Part shown: positions 7,555-15,449 of the stretch, in pieces | Position numbering within the stretch: position 1 is the first letter of the stretch | Layout: each line of letters starts with the position of its first letter | Source of the DNA: Haloferax mediterranei ATCC 33500 | Lineage (GTDB): Archaea > Halobacteriota > Halobacteria > Halobacteriales > Haloferacaceae | DNA length: 64,000 bases | Direction: 5' to 3' | Assembly: GCF_000306765.2 (NCBI RefSeq) | Contig: NC_017941.2 | Span: 2,356,001 to 2,420,000 of the forward strand | The notes under the pieces: generated by a model | What the model was told of the DNA's origin: nothing | Database searches by the model: none | What the model saw: the letters and a program-made list of their open reading frames with translations, nothing else | Program-made: the position numbers and the translations under genes

Positions 7555-8598
7555 TCACTCGTCCGAACTGACTAACGTTTCGTACTGCGCGCCGGTCTGT
7601 TTCAACTTCTCCGTCGAGTAGAGGCGTTCGTGGTCGAACGGCAGATACTCATCGGCGAGTTCGTCGATTTTCTCGTCCACTGCGTCGGGGTCGCGGCCGT
7701 GAATCATGGTGAATAGGCTGTACGGCCAGTCTTGGTCGGGTCGGCGCGGGCGGTGATAACAGAGCGTTACGTACGGGAGGCTTCCGACGAGTTCGCCGCG
7801 GTCGTCGAGTTCGTCGTCCGGCACGTCCCAGACGACCATGCAGTTGTTTCGAAAGCCGGTGACGATGTGGTTGACGACACAGCCGATACGCTTGATACAG
7901 CCGTCGGCGAGGAGGCGCTCGATGGCCGAAACGACCGCGTCGGTGTCGGCGTCGATGGCCTCGGCCACGTCGCGGTACGGTGTCTTCGATAGCGGGAAGC
8001 CGCCTTGAATCTCCACGAGCAGTCGGGCGTCGAGGTCCGAGAGGTTCCCCGTGGCGTTCTCGGAGATACGAGTCGCGCTCACCTCGGTCTCGTCGAGACT
8101 CTCGCGGGCGAAGCGGTCGTCGTTCATGATGGGAAATTCGAGGTCGATGTAGTAGTCGGTGAGCATCGGGAGGTTCAGCACCTCACACCCGGTTCGCTCC
8201 TCGATTTCGGTGAGGATGTGGTCGCGCGTCTCGCGGGACCCGGCGGTGACGACGAACCACATGTTCCACTCGTGGGCGCGGCGGTAGTTGTGGTTCACCT
8301 GCTGGTAGCCGTTGATTAGCTCGGCAATCTCGTCGAAGCGGTCGTCGGGTGCCGAGACGGCCGCGAGGGTCGAACTACCGATGACTGGCGGGTTGAGAAC
8401 GGGACCGAAGCGACGGAAGATACCTTGCTCCCGGAGTCGCCGAACGCGGGCGAGGGCGTCGTCCTCGTCGATTCCTAACTCGTCGGCGACGACGCGGAAG
8501 GGGCGTTCTTCGACCGGGAATCCGCTTTGGTACCCGTCGATGAGTGCCGCGTCGACCTCGTCGAGACCGTCCCGCCAGCCATCCGACAACGCGCTCAT
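7555..8598 (-). CDS. Siroheme decarboxylase, Lrp-like two-domain protein (AhbA/AhbB type)
   Basis: The 347-residue protein consists of two similar halves, about residues 1-165 and 185-347, each with an AsnC/Lrp-type winged helix and a RAM-like domain. Halves repeat motifs such as GFPVEERPF / GFPLSKTPY and RRFGPVLN / KRIGCVVN. The histidine-containing segments NHNYRRAHEWNMWFV and TLCYHRPRR match NirDLGH/Ahb siroheme decarboxylases. These convert siroheme to 12,18-didecarboxysiroheme in the alternative heme b (and heme d1) pathway. Older annotation calls such proteins Lrp regulators. Other ahb genes are not nearby. I cannot tell AhbA from AhbB by eye. Confidence 0.83.
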   Translation of the reverse strand: MSALSDGWRDGLDEVDAALIDGYQSGFPVEERPFRVVADELGIDEDDALARVRRLREQGIFRRFGPVLNPPVIGSSTLAAVSAPDDRFDEIAELINGYQQVNHNYRRAHEWNMWFVVTAGSRETRDHILTEIEERTGCEVLNLPMLTDYYIDLEFPIMNDDRFARESLDETEVSATRISENATGNLSDLDARLLVEIQGGFPLSKTPYRDVAEAIDADTDAVVSAIERLLADGCIKRIGCVVNHIVTGFRNNCMVVWDVPDDELDDRGELVGSLPYVTLCYHRPRRPDQDWPYSLFTMIHGRDPDAVDEKIDELADEYLPFDHERLYSTEKLKQTGAQYETLVSSDE

Positions 8599-8700
8599 TG
8601 GCCGGGGTTAGGAGTCAAGCGGCCTATCCCTTTCGGACCGCGAGACACCTCCCGAAAGCCGGGACCGAACAGGACGTTTTTTGCACACACAACCGAAGGT

Positions 8701-9774
8701 ATGGGCATGGCAGCAGTCGACAGCGAGTTCGGTGAGTGGCCGCTGAAGCGTCTGATGACCGAGGTTGTCGGGACGGGCACGAAGTCCGCCGAGGACATGA
8801 CCCGCGAGCAGGCGATGGAAGCGATGCGTCGCATCCTCGCCGACGAACCCGACCACACCACGCTCGGGGCGTTCTGGCTCGCCAACCGCTGGAAGCACAA
8901 CAACGCCGAGGAACTCGCCGGGTTCACCGACGTGATGGCCGAACACGTCGAGTACGCCGAACCCGAAGTCGACCCCGTCGACTGTGGCGCGAACTACGAC
9001 GGCAAGGGCAAGACGGCTATTCTCGGCGTCGCCGCTGGCATCACCGCCGCGGCCGCCGGCACACCTGTCGTCGTCCACTCCGGCGACCGCGTTCCGACAC
9101 AGAAACAGGACGCCTACAAGCACGTCCTCGACGAACTCGGCGTTCGAACGGAACTCGACCCCGACGAGTCCGCCGACATGGTCGACGAGACCGGCTTCGG
9201 CTTCTACTACCAGCCGAAATTCAACCCCGCAATCCACGCGCTCTGGGAGCGCCGCGACAACATGGGCGTTCGGACCTTCGTCAACACCATCGAGACCATC
9301 GCCAACCCGGCGAACGCCTCGACGCACCTCGGGTCGTTCTACCACCTCGCGTTCGCCAAGAAGATGGTGAACACCTTCGAAGCGAGCGAACACCACGACC
9401 TCCACCGCGTCGTCATGTTCCAGGGGATGGAAGGCTACGACGACATCCGCCCCGGCTACACGAAGGTCGCAGAATGGACCGACGGCGAGTTCGACGACTT
9501 CGAAATCGAGACCGCCGACTACGGCATGGACTTCGAGTACGACGACCTCGGCGTCGACGAAGACGACGTTGCTGGTGACTCCGCGGAAATTACGGAAGCC
9601 GTGCTCTCCGGCGACCGCGAGGACCGCTTTGCCGACGCCGTCGCCCTCAACGCCGCACTCCGCATCTACGCCCGCGAAGACGCCGATTCCATCGACGAAG
9701 GGCTTGAGATGGCGCGCGAGGCCATCGACTCCGGCGCGGCCGCGGACGTGCTCGAAGACCTGCGCGCGTTCTAA
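8701..9774 (+). CDS. TrpD-like (anthranilate phosphoribosyltransferase-related) protein
   Basis: The 357-residue protein has a glycosyltransferase family 3 N-terminal helical domain (ILADEPDHTTLGAFWLANRWK) followed by the alpha/beta PRPP-type domain. Where real TrpD has the PRPP loop GTGGD, this protein has GANYDGKGKTAI, and the later segments VVVHSGDRVPTQK and NPANASTHLGSFY diverge too. It is therefore a TrpD2/YbiB-like relative of unknown activity rather than the tryptophan enzyme; no trp genes are near. Start is ATG 8701 (MGMAAVDSEF) or 8707. It is divergent from the siroheme decarboxylase, separated by about 100 bp. Confidence 0.82.
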   Translation: MGMAAVDSEFGEWPLKRLMTEVVGTGTKSAEDMTREQAMEAMRRILADEPDHTTLGAFWLANRWKHNNAEELAGFTDVMAEHVEYAEPEVDPVDCGANYDGKGKTAILGVAAGITAAAAGTPVVVHSGDRVPTQKQDAYKHVLDELGVRTELDPDESADMVDETGFGFYYQPKFNPAIHALWERRDNMGVRTFVNTIETIANPANASTHLGSFYHLAFAKKMVNTFEASEHHDLHRVVMFQGMEGYDDIRPGYTKVAEWTDGEFDDFEIETADYGMDFEYDDLGVDEDDVAGDSAEITEAVLSGDREDRFADAVALNAALRIYAREDADSIDEGLEMAREAIDSGAAADVLEDLRAF

Positions 9775-9879
9775 GGTTCGACCACGTCGAACAGCGCGCC
9801 GAGCGATTTTTCAGGCGTCATTCCGGATGCGACGGTCGCATCGCGGTCGAACAAGCGGGTTCAGTCGGTGGATGCGCGT

Positions 9880-10761
9880 TCAGTCGCTCGTCGCCCCCGC
9901 ACCCTCACCGACGTTCGTGACTTCGACGCCGCCCGAGAGTTCCGTGTTGGGGTACGGCATATCGATTCCTTCCGCGTCGAAGCGCTCCTTGACCGCCTCG
10001 ACGAACTGCGCGCGCACCGCGCCGTAACTACTTTCGTCCGGGTCAATCCAGAGTCGACCCGAGAGGACGACCGCCGAGTCGCCCAGTTCCGTGACGGGGG
10101 CCGTCGGCTCGGGGTCGTCGAGGACGCCCTCGATGCGCGACCCTTCCTCGACGATGGCATCGCGTGCCTGCTCGATGTCGTCGTCGTACCCGATGCCGAA
10201 TCCCACCGACACCCGACGCTGGTCGTTCGCCACGTTGTTGACCACTGCCGCGTTAGCGAGGTCGCTGTTCGGGACGGTGACCAGTTCGTTGTCGAACGTG
10301 TCCAGCCTCGTCACACGCAGTTGAATATCGCGGACTACACCGCTGTTTCCGTTCCACTCGATCCAGTCACCGACGGTGAACGGTTCGTCTTGGATGATGA
10401 ACACGCCAGCGACGAAGTTGGCGATGAGGTCCTGTGCAGCGAACCCGACTGCGAGGGCGAGAGCACCACCCAACGTCGCAAACGCCGCGAGGACGACACC
10501 GAAGCCAGCGACTGTCGCGGCCAGCGCGACTGCGACGACGGCGGTGACGACGGTGGTGGTGCTCATTGCAAGCCCGATAATCGTCTCGTCGAAGTCGCGA
10601 CGTCTGAGGCCTTCTTCCACCACCCGGGTCACGAAGGACTTTCCGAACAGATAGATGACGGCGAACACGACGACGAACAACACGACCGTCGTGACTGCAC
10701 TGACGAGTTGCGGGACGTACTGCTGTGGGTCGAGCGCGAACCCCTGTTGAAGTAAGACCAT
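9880..10761 (-). CDS. Small-conductance mechanosensitive channel, MscS family
   Basis: The 293-residue protein has three predicted transmembrane helices near residues 15-40, 60-85 and 88-115. The pore-lining TM3 and following loop carry the family signature AVGFAAQDLIANFVAGVFI, then the beta domain starting FTVGDWIEW. The C-terminal alpha/beta vestibule domain ends in an acidic tail. It releases osmolytes under hypo-osmotic stress through the cytoplasmic membrane. The start at 10761 (MVLLQQGFALDPQQY) was chosen over an upstream in-frame codon that adds 23 non-conserved residues. The gene is monocistronic. Confidence 0.93.
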   Translation of the reverse strand: MVLLQQGFALDPQQYVPQLVSAVTTVVLFVVVFAVIYLFGKSFVTRVVEEGLRRRDFDETIIGLAMSTTTVVTAVVAVALAATVAGFGVVLAAFATLGGALALAVGFAAQDLIANFVAGVFIIQDEPFTVGDWIEWNGNSGVVRDIQLRVTRLDTFDNELVTVPNSDLANAAVVNNVANDQRRVSVGFGIGYDDDIEQARDAIVEEGSRIEGVLDDPEPTAPVTELGDSAVVLSGRLWIDPDESSYGAVRAQFVEAVKERFDAEGIDMPYPNTELSGGVEVTNVGEGAGATSD

Positions 10762-10929
10762 ATTCCTTCGACAATCATCCATGATTAAACATAATAGTGT
10801 GGTAGAATCGAGACGAACGAGGCGCGTCAACAGGCACAGGGCGAACTACAACGGTCGACTGCCGGTTCAATCGGTGCCACCTAGGCCCCGACAGTCCGTC
10901 TGCTCGAAGGTTCCGGCGGGCGCGTAGTC

Positions 10930-11958
10930 CTATATGTCAAGCACGTCGTCGTCGTCCGCGAACGGGTCGTCTTCATCCAGGTCAGCGTCCAGTCCGTCGG
11001 CCAAGGGAAGCGCGACACCGACGAGCGTCGTTCCGGCCGTGACGGTGGCCTCGCGAGTAATGGAGTAAACGATGCCCGCGCGCTCGGCTTCGACCTCTTG
11101 GAGAACCGTGTACTCTGTCGGGTCGTACACCCAGCCGAGGTGGTCGCCGGGGCGGACCTCGTGGCCGAGTTCGACGTCCTCGCGGGCGACGAAGAGACCG
11201 GAGGTGGCTGCGCTGACGCGACCGAGGTGGTTCCGATAGGTTTGGCCGTTCCACGGTTCGACTGCGCCTGTGAGAATACTCAGACTGCGGCAGACGTTGA
11301 GCAGGCCTTCGACGCCGGCGACGATGGCCGATTCGACGAGTTGCTTGTTATGCGCGAGTTCCGGCGTAATCGAAGGGATATTGGCCGTTGTCGCCGCCAC
11401 GCGGAGCTTCCCATCGAAGTTTCGCTTCGTCCATTCTTCTTCGGCATCTTCGCCGGCGGCTTCCGCGAGGAGGAGGTCGGCGCCGAACGCCTCCGCGAGT
11501 TCCCGCGACTCGTCGTCGTTCTGGCGGTAGACCGTGTGAGTGAGCATATCCGGGCTGCCGGTGTGGAGGTCGACGATGGCGTCGGCCTCGCCCGCAAATT
11601 CCCAGAGCGTAGCGGCCATACGCTCGTGGAGAGTGCCTTCGGCATCCCCCGGCCAGACGCGGTTCATGTTCGAGTTGAGCGAATCGAGCGCCTCCGGGGT
11701 CGCATACGAGACGCGGTCGAACGTGAGCGGGTCGGCGACGGGAACCGCGACGACGCGGCCCGAAAGGTCAGCACGTTCGAGTTGACTGTGGAGCCGTCGG
11801 AGTACCTCGGTTCCGTTTATCTCGCGACCGTGTTGCGCAGCTTGCACGTAGAGCGTCGGCCCGTCGGTACCGTCATCGGGTTCGTAGGTATGAACCGTCG
11901 TTTGTACCGGGACGCCGGAAGGAAGGCGAGCGAGCGTCACGGTCTCCGCAGTGTGCAT
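10930..11958 (-). CDS. Succinylglutamate desuccinylase / aspartoacylase family protein
   Basis: The 342-residue protein is an AstE/AspA zinc carboxypeptidase-like hydrolase. The first zinc motif is AAQHGREING with His43 and Glu46, the arginine/asparagine motif is LNSNMNRVWPG, and the third zinc ligand lies in IVDLHTGS. The C-terminal half contains a lipoyl-like beta domain (GVRAGD-type segments such as EVRPGDHLGWVYD). Family members remove acyl groups from N-acyl amino acids; the substrate is unknown here. The Asp-rich C-terminus DLDEDDPFADDDD is typical of halophiles. It is monocistronic. Confidence 0.9.
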   Translation of the reverse strand: MHTAETVTLARLPSGVPVQTTVHTYEPDDGTDGPTLYVQAAQHGREINGTEVLRRLHSQLERADLSGRVVAVPVADPLTFDRVSYATPEALDSLNSNMNRVWPGDAEGTLHERMAATLWEFAGEADAIVDLHTGSPDMLTHTVYRQNDDESRELAEAFGADLLLAEAAGEDAEEEWTKRNFDGKLRVAATTANIPSITPELAHNKQLVESAIVAGVEGLLNVCRSLSILTGAVEPWNGQTYRNHLGRVSAATSGLFVAREDVELGHEVRPGDHLGWVYDPTEYTVLQEVEAERAGIVYSITREATVTAGTTLVGVALPLADGLDADLDEDDPFADDDDVLDI

Positions 11959-12065
11959 ATTCGACGCATCGCGGGGGGATGTCTTGTAGTTAGGGGACGA
12001 TACAACTCCGAGACGAGCGAATCCGACCGCAGCGAAATCTAGACTGTCGTCGCCGCCGACGAGAT

Positions 12066-13043
12066 TTAGTCGTCTGCGGGTGACGTTCGAACGACTGCCT
12101 CTTCAGCGCGCGAGAAGTAACTCGCCAAGAGCGGCCCGGTGATGTTGTGCCAGACGCTGAAGAGCGCAGGTGGAAGTGCTGCCGCCGGGGAGAAAAACGA
12201 GAGCGCGAGCGCGGCCGCGAGACCGCTGTTTTGGAGTCCGACTTCGAAGGTCGTCGTTCGAACGCGGTCGTCCGACATGTCCGCGAGTCGTCCCGTGCCG
12301 TACCCTGTGCTGAGACCGATGGCGTTGTGGATGACGACGGCGGCGATGGCCGCCACGCCCGCACCGAGAATCGTGTCCACGTTGAGGCCGACGACGGCCG
12401 CGACGATAGCGACGATAGTCACGACCGACACGAGAGGGAACACGTCGAGTCCGACTTCGGCCACCTCGGGTGCGTATCTGTCGAGCGCGAGTCGGAGCGC
12501 GAACCCGAACACGACGGGGATGAAGACGATTTGAAGGATGTTCACGAAGAGGTCCACGAACCCGACCTGTAGCTGTTCGCCGGCGAGGAGGACGACCCAC
12601 GCGGGCATGACGAGCGGCGCGGCTAGCGTAGTGACGGTCGTGATTGCGACCGAGAGGGCCACGTCGCCTTTTCCGAGATAGGCCATGACGTTTGACGCGG
12701 TGCCGCCGGGTGCCGCACCGACGAGGATGACACCGACGGCGACCGCCGGCGGAAGCGACAGGGCGACGGTGAGCGCGTAGGCGGCCACCGGCATGATGAC
12801 CCACTGCGCGACAGCGCCGATGGCAACGTCCCGGGGACGCTCTGCAAGCCGCCGAAAGTCGACCGGTCGGAGCGTAAGCCCCATGCCGAGCATGATGACG
12901 CCGAGTAGCGGCGAGATGTACGGCGCAATCCACGTGAATGTGCCGGGGCGCACCAGCGCAGTGGCCGACGCGAGAAGTACAAGCCCGACGAAATAGGTGT
13001 TTGCGAGGTCCGACAGACGCCGAAGGGCTGACCGAGCAGTCAC
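12066..13043 (-). CDS. Bile acid:sodium symporter (BASS/SBF) family transporter
   Basis: The 325-residue protein starts at GTG 13043 and has nine or ten hydrophobic segments. The SBF signature is present: GMGLTLRPVDF after TM2, then GAAPGGTASNVMAYLGKGDVAL in TM4, and EVGLQNSGLA in TM9. These motifs form the two sodium sites and the crossing helices of the BASS fold. It likely imports an organic anion such as a keto acid, pantoate or sulfated compound with Na+, which suits a halophile; the substrate cannot be read. No neighbouring gene indicates it. Confidence 0.92.
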   Translation of the reverse strand: MTARSALRRLSDLANTYFVGLVLLASATALVRPGTFTWIAPYISPLLGVIMLGMGLTLRPVDFRRLAERPRDVAIGAVAQWVIMPVAAYALTVALSLPPAVAVGVILVGAAPGGTASNVMAYLGKGDVALSVAITTVTTLAAPLVMPAWVVLLAGEQLQVGFVDLFVNILQIVFIPVVFGFALRLALDRYAPEVAEVGLDVFPLVSVVTIVAIVAAVVGLNVDTILGAGVAAIAAVVIHNAIGLSTGYGTGRLADMSDDRVRTTTFEVGLQNSGLAAALALSFFSPAAALPPALFSVWHNITGPLLASYFSRAEEAVVRTSPADD

Positions 13044-13172
13044 GCTCAGAAACCTCCATTCGTTTGATACATCATTTCACGAGAATCGGTAGCGAACGAC
13101 AAATATGTTTATCGGTATGACATCACGGTTCGAGGCGGCACGGTTTTCACCCGTCCGCCCGACGGTGGTACC

Positions 13173-13691
13173 ATGAGCGACAACCCAACGGCCACGCTCC
13201 ACACCAACAAGGGCGACATCACGGTCGAACTCTTCGAAGACAAGGTCCCGAACACGGTCGAGAACTTCATCGGCCTCGCGACGGGCGAAAAGACGTGGGT
13301 CCACCCGGAGACCGACGAGACGATGGAGGGCGAACCGCTCTACGAGGACATTCTCTTCCATCGAATCATCAGCGACTTCATGATTCAGGGCGGCGACCCG
13401 ACCGGAACCGGCCGCGGCGGCCCGGGTTACACCTTCGACGACGAGTTCCACTCGGACCTCAGCCACGACGGTCCCGGCGTCCTCTCGATGGCGAACCGCG
13501 GTCCCAACACGAACGGGTCGCAGTTCTTCATCACACTCGACGCACAGCCCCACCTCGACGGCAAGCACGCCGTCTTCGGGAAAGTTACCGACGGAATGGA
13601 TGTCGTCGAAGACATCGGTTCGGTCCCGACCGACAGTAACGACAAGCCGGTGTCGGACGTCGTCCTCGAATCCGTCGACGTCGAGCAGTAA
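13173..13691 (+). CDS. Peptidyl-prolyl cis-trans isomerase, cyclophilin type
   Basis: The 172-residue protein is a cytosolic cyclophilin with no signal peptide. Active-site motifs are [23 protein letters not shown], and [14 protein letters not shown]. The residues corresponding to human CypA Arg55, Phe60, Gln63 and Phe113 are all present (FHR, FMIQ, QFFI). It catalyses proline isomerisation during folding. A 20-residue insertion, [20 protein letters not shown], sits between the second strand and the active-site arginine; it is acidic, as in other haloarchaeal homologs. The AT-rich stretch 13098-13113 may hold the promoter. Confidence 0.95.
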   Translation: MSDNPTATLHTNKGDITVELFEDKVPNTVENFIGLATGEKTWVHPETDETMEGEPLYEDILFHRIISDFMIQGGDPTGTGRGGPGYTFDDEFHSDLSHDGPGVLSMANRGPNTNGSQFFITLDAQPHLDGKHAVFGKVTDGMDVVEDIGSVPTDSNDKPVSDVVLESVDVEQ

Positions 13692-13705
13692 GCGAACACA
13701 CTTGG

Positions 13706-13828
13706 TCACCGTCTGCTATAGTAGCGGTCGACCCACAGCGGTCGCCTGACCGTCGTCTCGCCGACGGCATCGTATTCGAACCAGACGGTGATGCCGAGTC
13801 CGTCGCGTGTCTCGTAGGAGACCCGCAT
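13706..13828 (-). CDS. Possible 40-residue protein
   Basis: An ATG at 13828 opens a 40-codon frame ending with TGA at 13706. The peptide starts MRVSYETRDGLGITVWFEYD and ends LWVDRYYSRR, with a composition and alternating hydrophobic pattern like a small beta-rich protein. Third positions are mostly G or C. It fills the gap between cyclophilin and ferredoxin on the opposite strand. No family is recognised. It could be a chance frame, but the aromatic-rich sequence argues against that. Confidence 0.42.
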   Translation of the reverse strand: MRVSYETRDGLGITVWFEYDAVGETTVRRPLWVDRYYSRR

Positions 13829-13962
13829 CGAACGGACGAACCCATTTCTTCGCCGACCGCAGTAGCCTCGTAGTCACGCGAGCGCGGGAAATCTCAAGGG
13901 AGGAATATCAGCCGCGCCCGACGACCGACAGCGCAAAGTCCGCTGAGTTGTAATCACCGCCG

Positions 13963-14307
13963 ATGAGCGAGGAGTCCGACCGACCGAAGCCGAGCGACTT
14001 CGGCACCGACGAGAACGCCCCACCGGTCGAAGAAAAGCCCTACAAGATAATCTTCGAGGCGAACAAGTGCTTCGGGGCTGGCCGATGCGCAGAGGTCGCC
14101 GACAATTGGGTGATGGACCTCGAAACCAGTCTCGCCCGCGCGAAATCGTACTTTATCGGCGAAGACGAACTCGACGAGAACATCCGCGCGGCGGAGGTCT
14201 GCCCGGCGAAGAAGGACCGTGGCGTCATCCACATTATCGACCGTCGGACCGACGAGGAGATTTCGCCTGACCCTCACGGCGACGGGACCCTCTCGGTCGA
14301 CTGGTAA
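13963..14307 (+). CDS. Three-cysteine ferredoxin, probably [3Fe-4S]
   Basis: The 114-residue acidic protein has only three cysteines: Cys36 and Cys42 (NKCFGAGRCAEV), and Cys80 in AAEVCPAKK. The C-x5-C...CP pattern matches single-cluster ferredoxins that carry [3Fe-4S], such as those serving cytochromes P450. A disordered N-terminus of about 25 residues (PKPSDFGTDENAPP) precedes the domain. It should carry single electrons in the cytosol. The partner enzyme is not nearby. It is the last gene before tRNA-Leu, 41 bp away. Confidence 0.85.
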   Translation: MSEESDRPKPSDFGTDENAPPVEEKPYKIIFEANKCFGAGRCAEVADNWVMDLETSLARAKSYFIGEDELDENIRAAEVCPAKKDRGVIHIIDRRTDEEISPDPHGDGTLSVDW

Positions 14308-14348
14308 AGCGAAAGCACTTTTCACCCCCTCGGTGAACGATAGACTGA

Positions 14349-14433
14349 GCGGGGGTGGCTGAGCTAGGCCAAAAGCGGCGGACTTAAGATCCGCTCCCGT
14401 AGGGGTTCGCGAGTTCAAATCTCGTCCCCCGCA
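14349..14433 (+). tRNA. tRNA-Leu (anticodon UAA)
   Basis: The 85-nt sequence folds as a class II tRNA. The acceptor stem GCGGGGG (14349-14355) pairs with CCCCCGC (14426-14432), with discriminator A at 14433. The anticodon stem GCGGA/TCCGC encloses the loop CTTAAGA, giving anticodon TAA. A long variable arm (around tcccgtagggg) and a T arm with loop TTCAAAT follow, as expected for leucine. The D arm contains tggctgagctaggcc. There is no intron and no encoded CCA. The 3' end is repeated twice downstream. Confidence 0.96.
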
Positions 14434-14512
14434 TTTTCATCTCCGAGCGACAGCGAGGCGTGAAAATCGAACGACGAATTTGAACTAAGGAGCGACGCGA
14501 GCGGAGCGAGTG

Positions 14513-14535
14513 GAGTTCAAACCTCGTCCCCCGCA
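14513..14535 (+). repeat. Copy 2 of the tRNA-Leu 3' end (att-like)
   Basis: This 23-bp segment repeats the last 23 bases of tRNA-Leu (14411-14433) with one difference (aaacctcg for aaatctcg). It lies 102 bp downstream in direct orientation. Integrases of haloarchaeal proviruses and plasmids recombine at tRNA 3' ends, leaving such copies. A stretch of gagcgacgcgagcgga directly precedes it. Confidence 0.88.
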
Positions 14536-14638
14536 CTTGTGCCGAGGAACGAAGTGACGAGTGTCAAGTGCAGACAGAGAGATTGGAACGAGACGAGTCG
14601 CAGCGCCCGAGTGAAACGAGGGCGACCGTCTCGGCGTT

Positions 14639-14659
14639 GTTCAAACCTCGTCCCCCGCA
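14639..14659 (+). repeat. Copy 3 of the tRNA-Leu 3' end (att-like)
   Basis: This 21-bp direct repeat, starting gttcaaacctcgtccccc, carries the same single change as copy 2. Copies 2 and 3 are therefore closer to each other than to the tRNA. The spacing from copy 2 is about 124 bp. No integrase gene lies between the copies, so any element that used them is gone. Confidence 0.88.
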
Positions 14660-14782
14660 CTCGTTGCTTCGAACGTCAGTGAGAATAGTGATGCGTCCGG
14701 ACTCACACCGAAGTTGGTGTTCACCGTGAACCCGCGCACGCAACCGTGAAAAAACGGACCCGACCCAGCACCCACCACGTGC

Positions 14783-14926
14783 TTACGTCGGGATATCGAT
14801 GCCGAGTTGGTCGAATAGTATCCCCATGCTCGCCGCGTCTTTGACTTCGGCGATGGTGCCGTCGTCGAATTCGTCGAGGTTGTTCTCGTCCACACCCACT
14901 CGAATTTCGTCTGGACCGTGTCCTGG
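14783..14926 (-). pseudogene. C-terminal gene fragment of unknown family
   Basis: Reading the minus strand towards the TAA at 14785-14783 gives an acidic peptide containing TIAEVKDAASMGILFDQLGI and ending DIPT. Third positions are GC-rich. It has the look of a true C-terminus, but upstream the frame turns arginine-rich and has no obvious start. It lies beside the tRNA 3'-end repeats, so it may be the remnant of a gene delivered or broken by an integrated element. The family is not recognised. Confidence 0.32.
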
Positions 14927-15175
14927 TTCCCTCCGAGAGCCTTCCTGTCGGCATGTGTTCCGACTGGCGTCATCCCCCCACCACCCGGCGCAGTAGCTTG
15001 ACGCCGTTGCCTACTACAACGAGGACGCACATAGTTTCTTGTTACCATATAGCATTCAAAATCCGGCATGGCTGTGTGTGAGTACTGTTGGTTCACGCCT
15101 GCAACCGAGGTTGAGGCGAGTAGTCCCGCGCCCACAAATATTTTGACAGTTCCGATAATTACATCTAATTAGAAC

Positions 15176-15355
15176 GTGCCTCCCAAGTCCCTCCCAAGTC
15201 GATTCGACGCCGCTCTCGCCGGAATGGCACTTTGCCTCGCTATCGGTGTCGGCATCGGTGTCACGTCGGGGTTGTCGATGCCTGTCGCCACGGGCGGCGG
15301 CGCCACCGGCGCTGCCGTGGTCGCACTCGGCGTGACCGTCAGCGAATTTATGTGA
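15176..15355 (+). CDS. Possible 59-residue membrane protein
   Basis: A GTG at 15176 opens a frame with stop TGA at 15353-15355. The peptide has a short basic start (PPKSLPSRFDAAL) and two hydrophobic segments, one containing GMALCLAIGVGIGV and the other GATGAAVVALGVTV, separated by a glycine-rich turn. A TATA-like aaatatttt at about 15136-15144 lies 32-40 bp upstream, suiting a short leader. Codon third positions are GC-rich. No family is recognised. It precedes the transducer gene by about 95 bp on the same strand. Confidence 0.42.
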   Translation: MPPKSLPSRFDAALAGMALCLAIGVGIGVTSGLSMPVATGGGATGAAVVALGVTVSEFM

Positions 15356-15449
15356 GTCTCCAGTTCGATAGCGACTGGTTTTACCGGCAGGCGTGTCGAT
15401 AGTTATCACGCCTGATACTCGGCGGGTCAACGCTTTACGTTTCATCTCC

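Larger units (their letters stand above)
14434..15175. other. Non-coding region downstream of tRNA-Leu, likely integration scar
   Basis: The 742-bp stretch contains the two extra tRNA 3' ends, purine-rich repeats of the gagcga type near 14490, and no convincing full-length gene. Open frames on either strand have non-protein-like compositions, except for a fragment at 14783-14926. An AT-rich element around 15136-15144 is a likely promoter for the small gene that follows. The region fits repeated insertion and loss of elements at the tRNA. Confidence 0.55.

Noticed and set aside
7555..8598. Annotation as an Lrp/AsnC transcription regulator
   Set aside because: Two Lrp-like halves with conserved His/Arg segments fit siroheme decarboxylase better than a DNA-binding regulator.
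14490..14512. gagcga-type purine repeat as a CRISPR or mobile element
   Set aside because: Such degenerate purine-rich sequence is common in haloarchaeal intergenic DNA; there are no regular spacers and no transposase.
14641..15135. 164-residue minus-strand frame after tRNA-Leu
   Set aside because: Low-complexity Ser/Thr/Arg composition and no conserved look; a different frame of the same DNA carries the better gene-fragment signal at 14783-14926.
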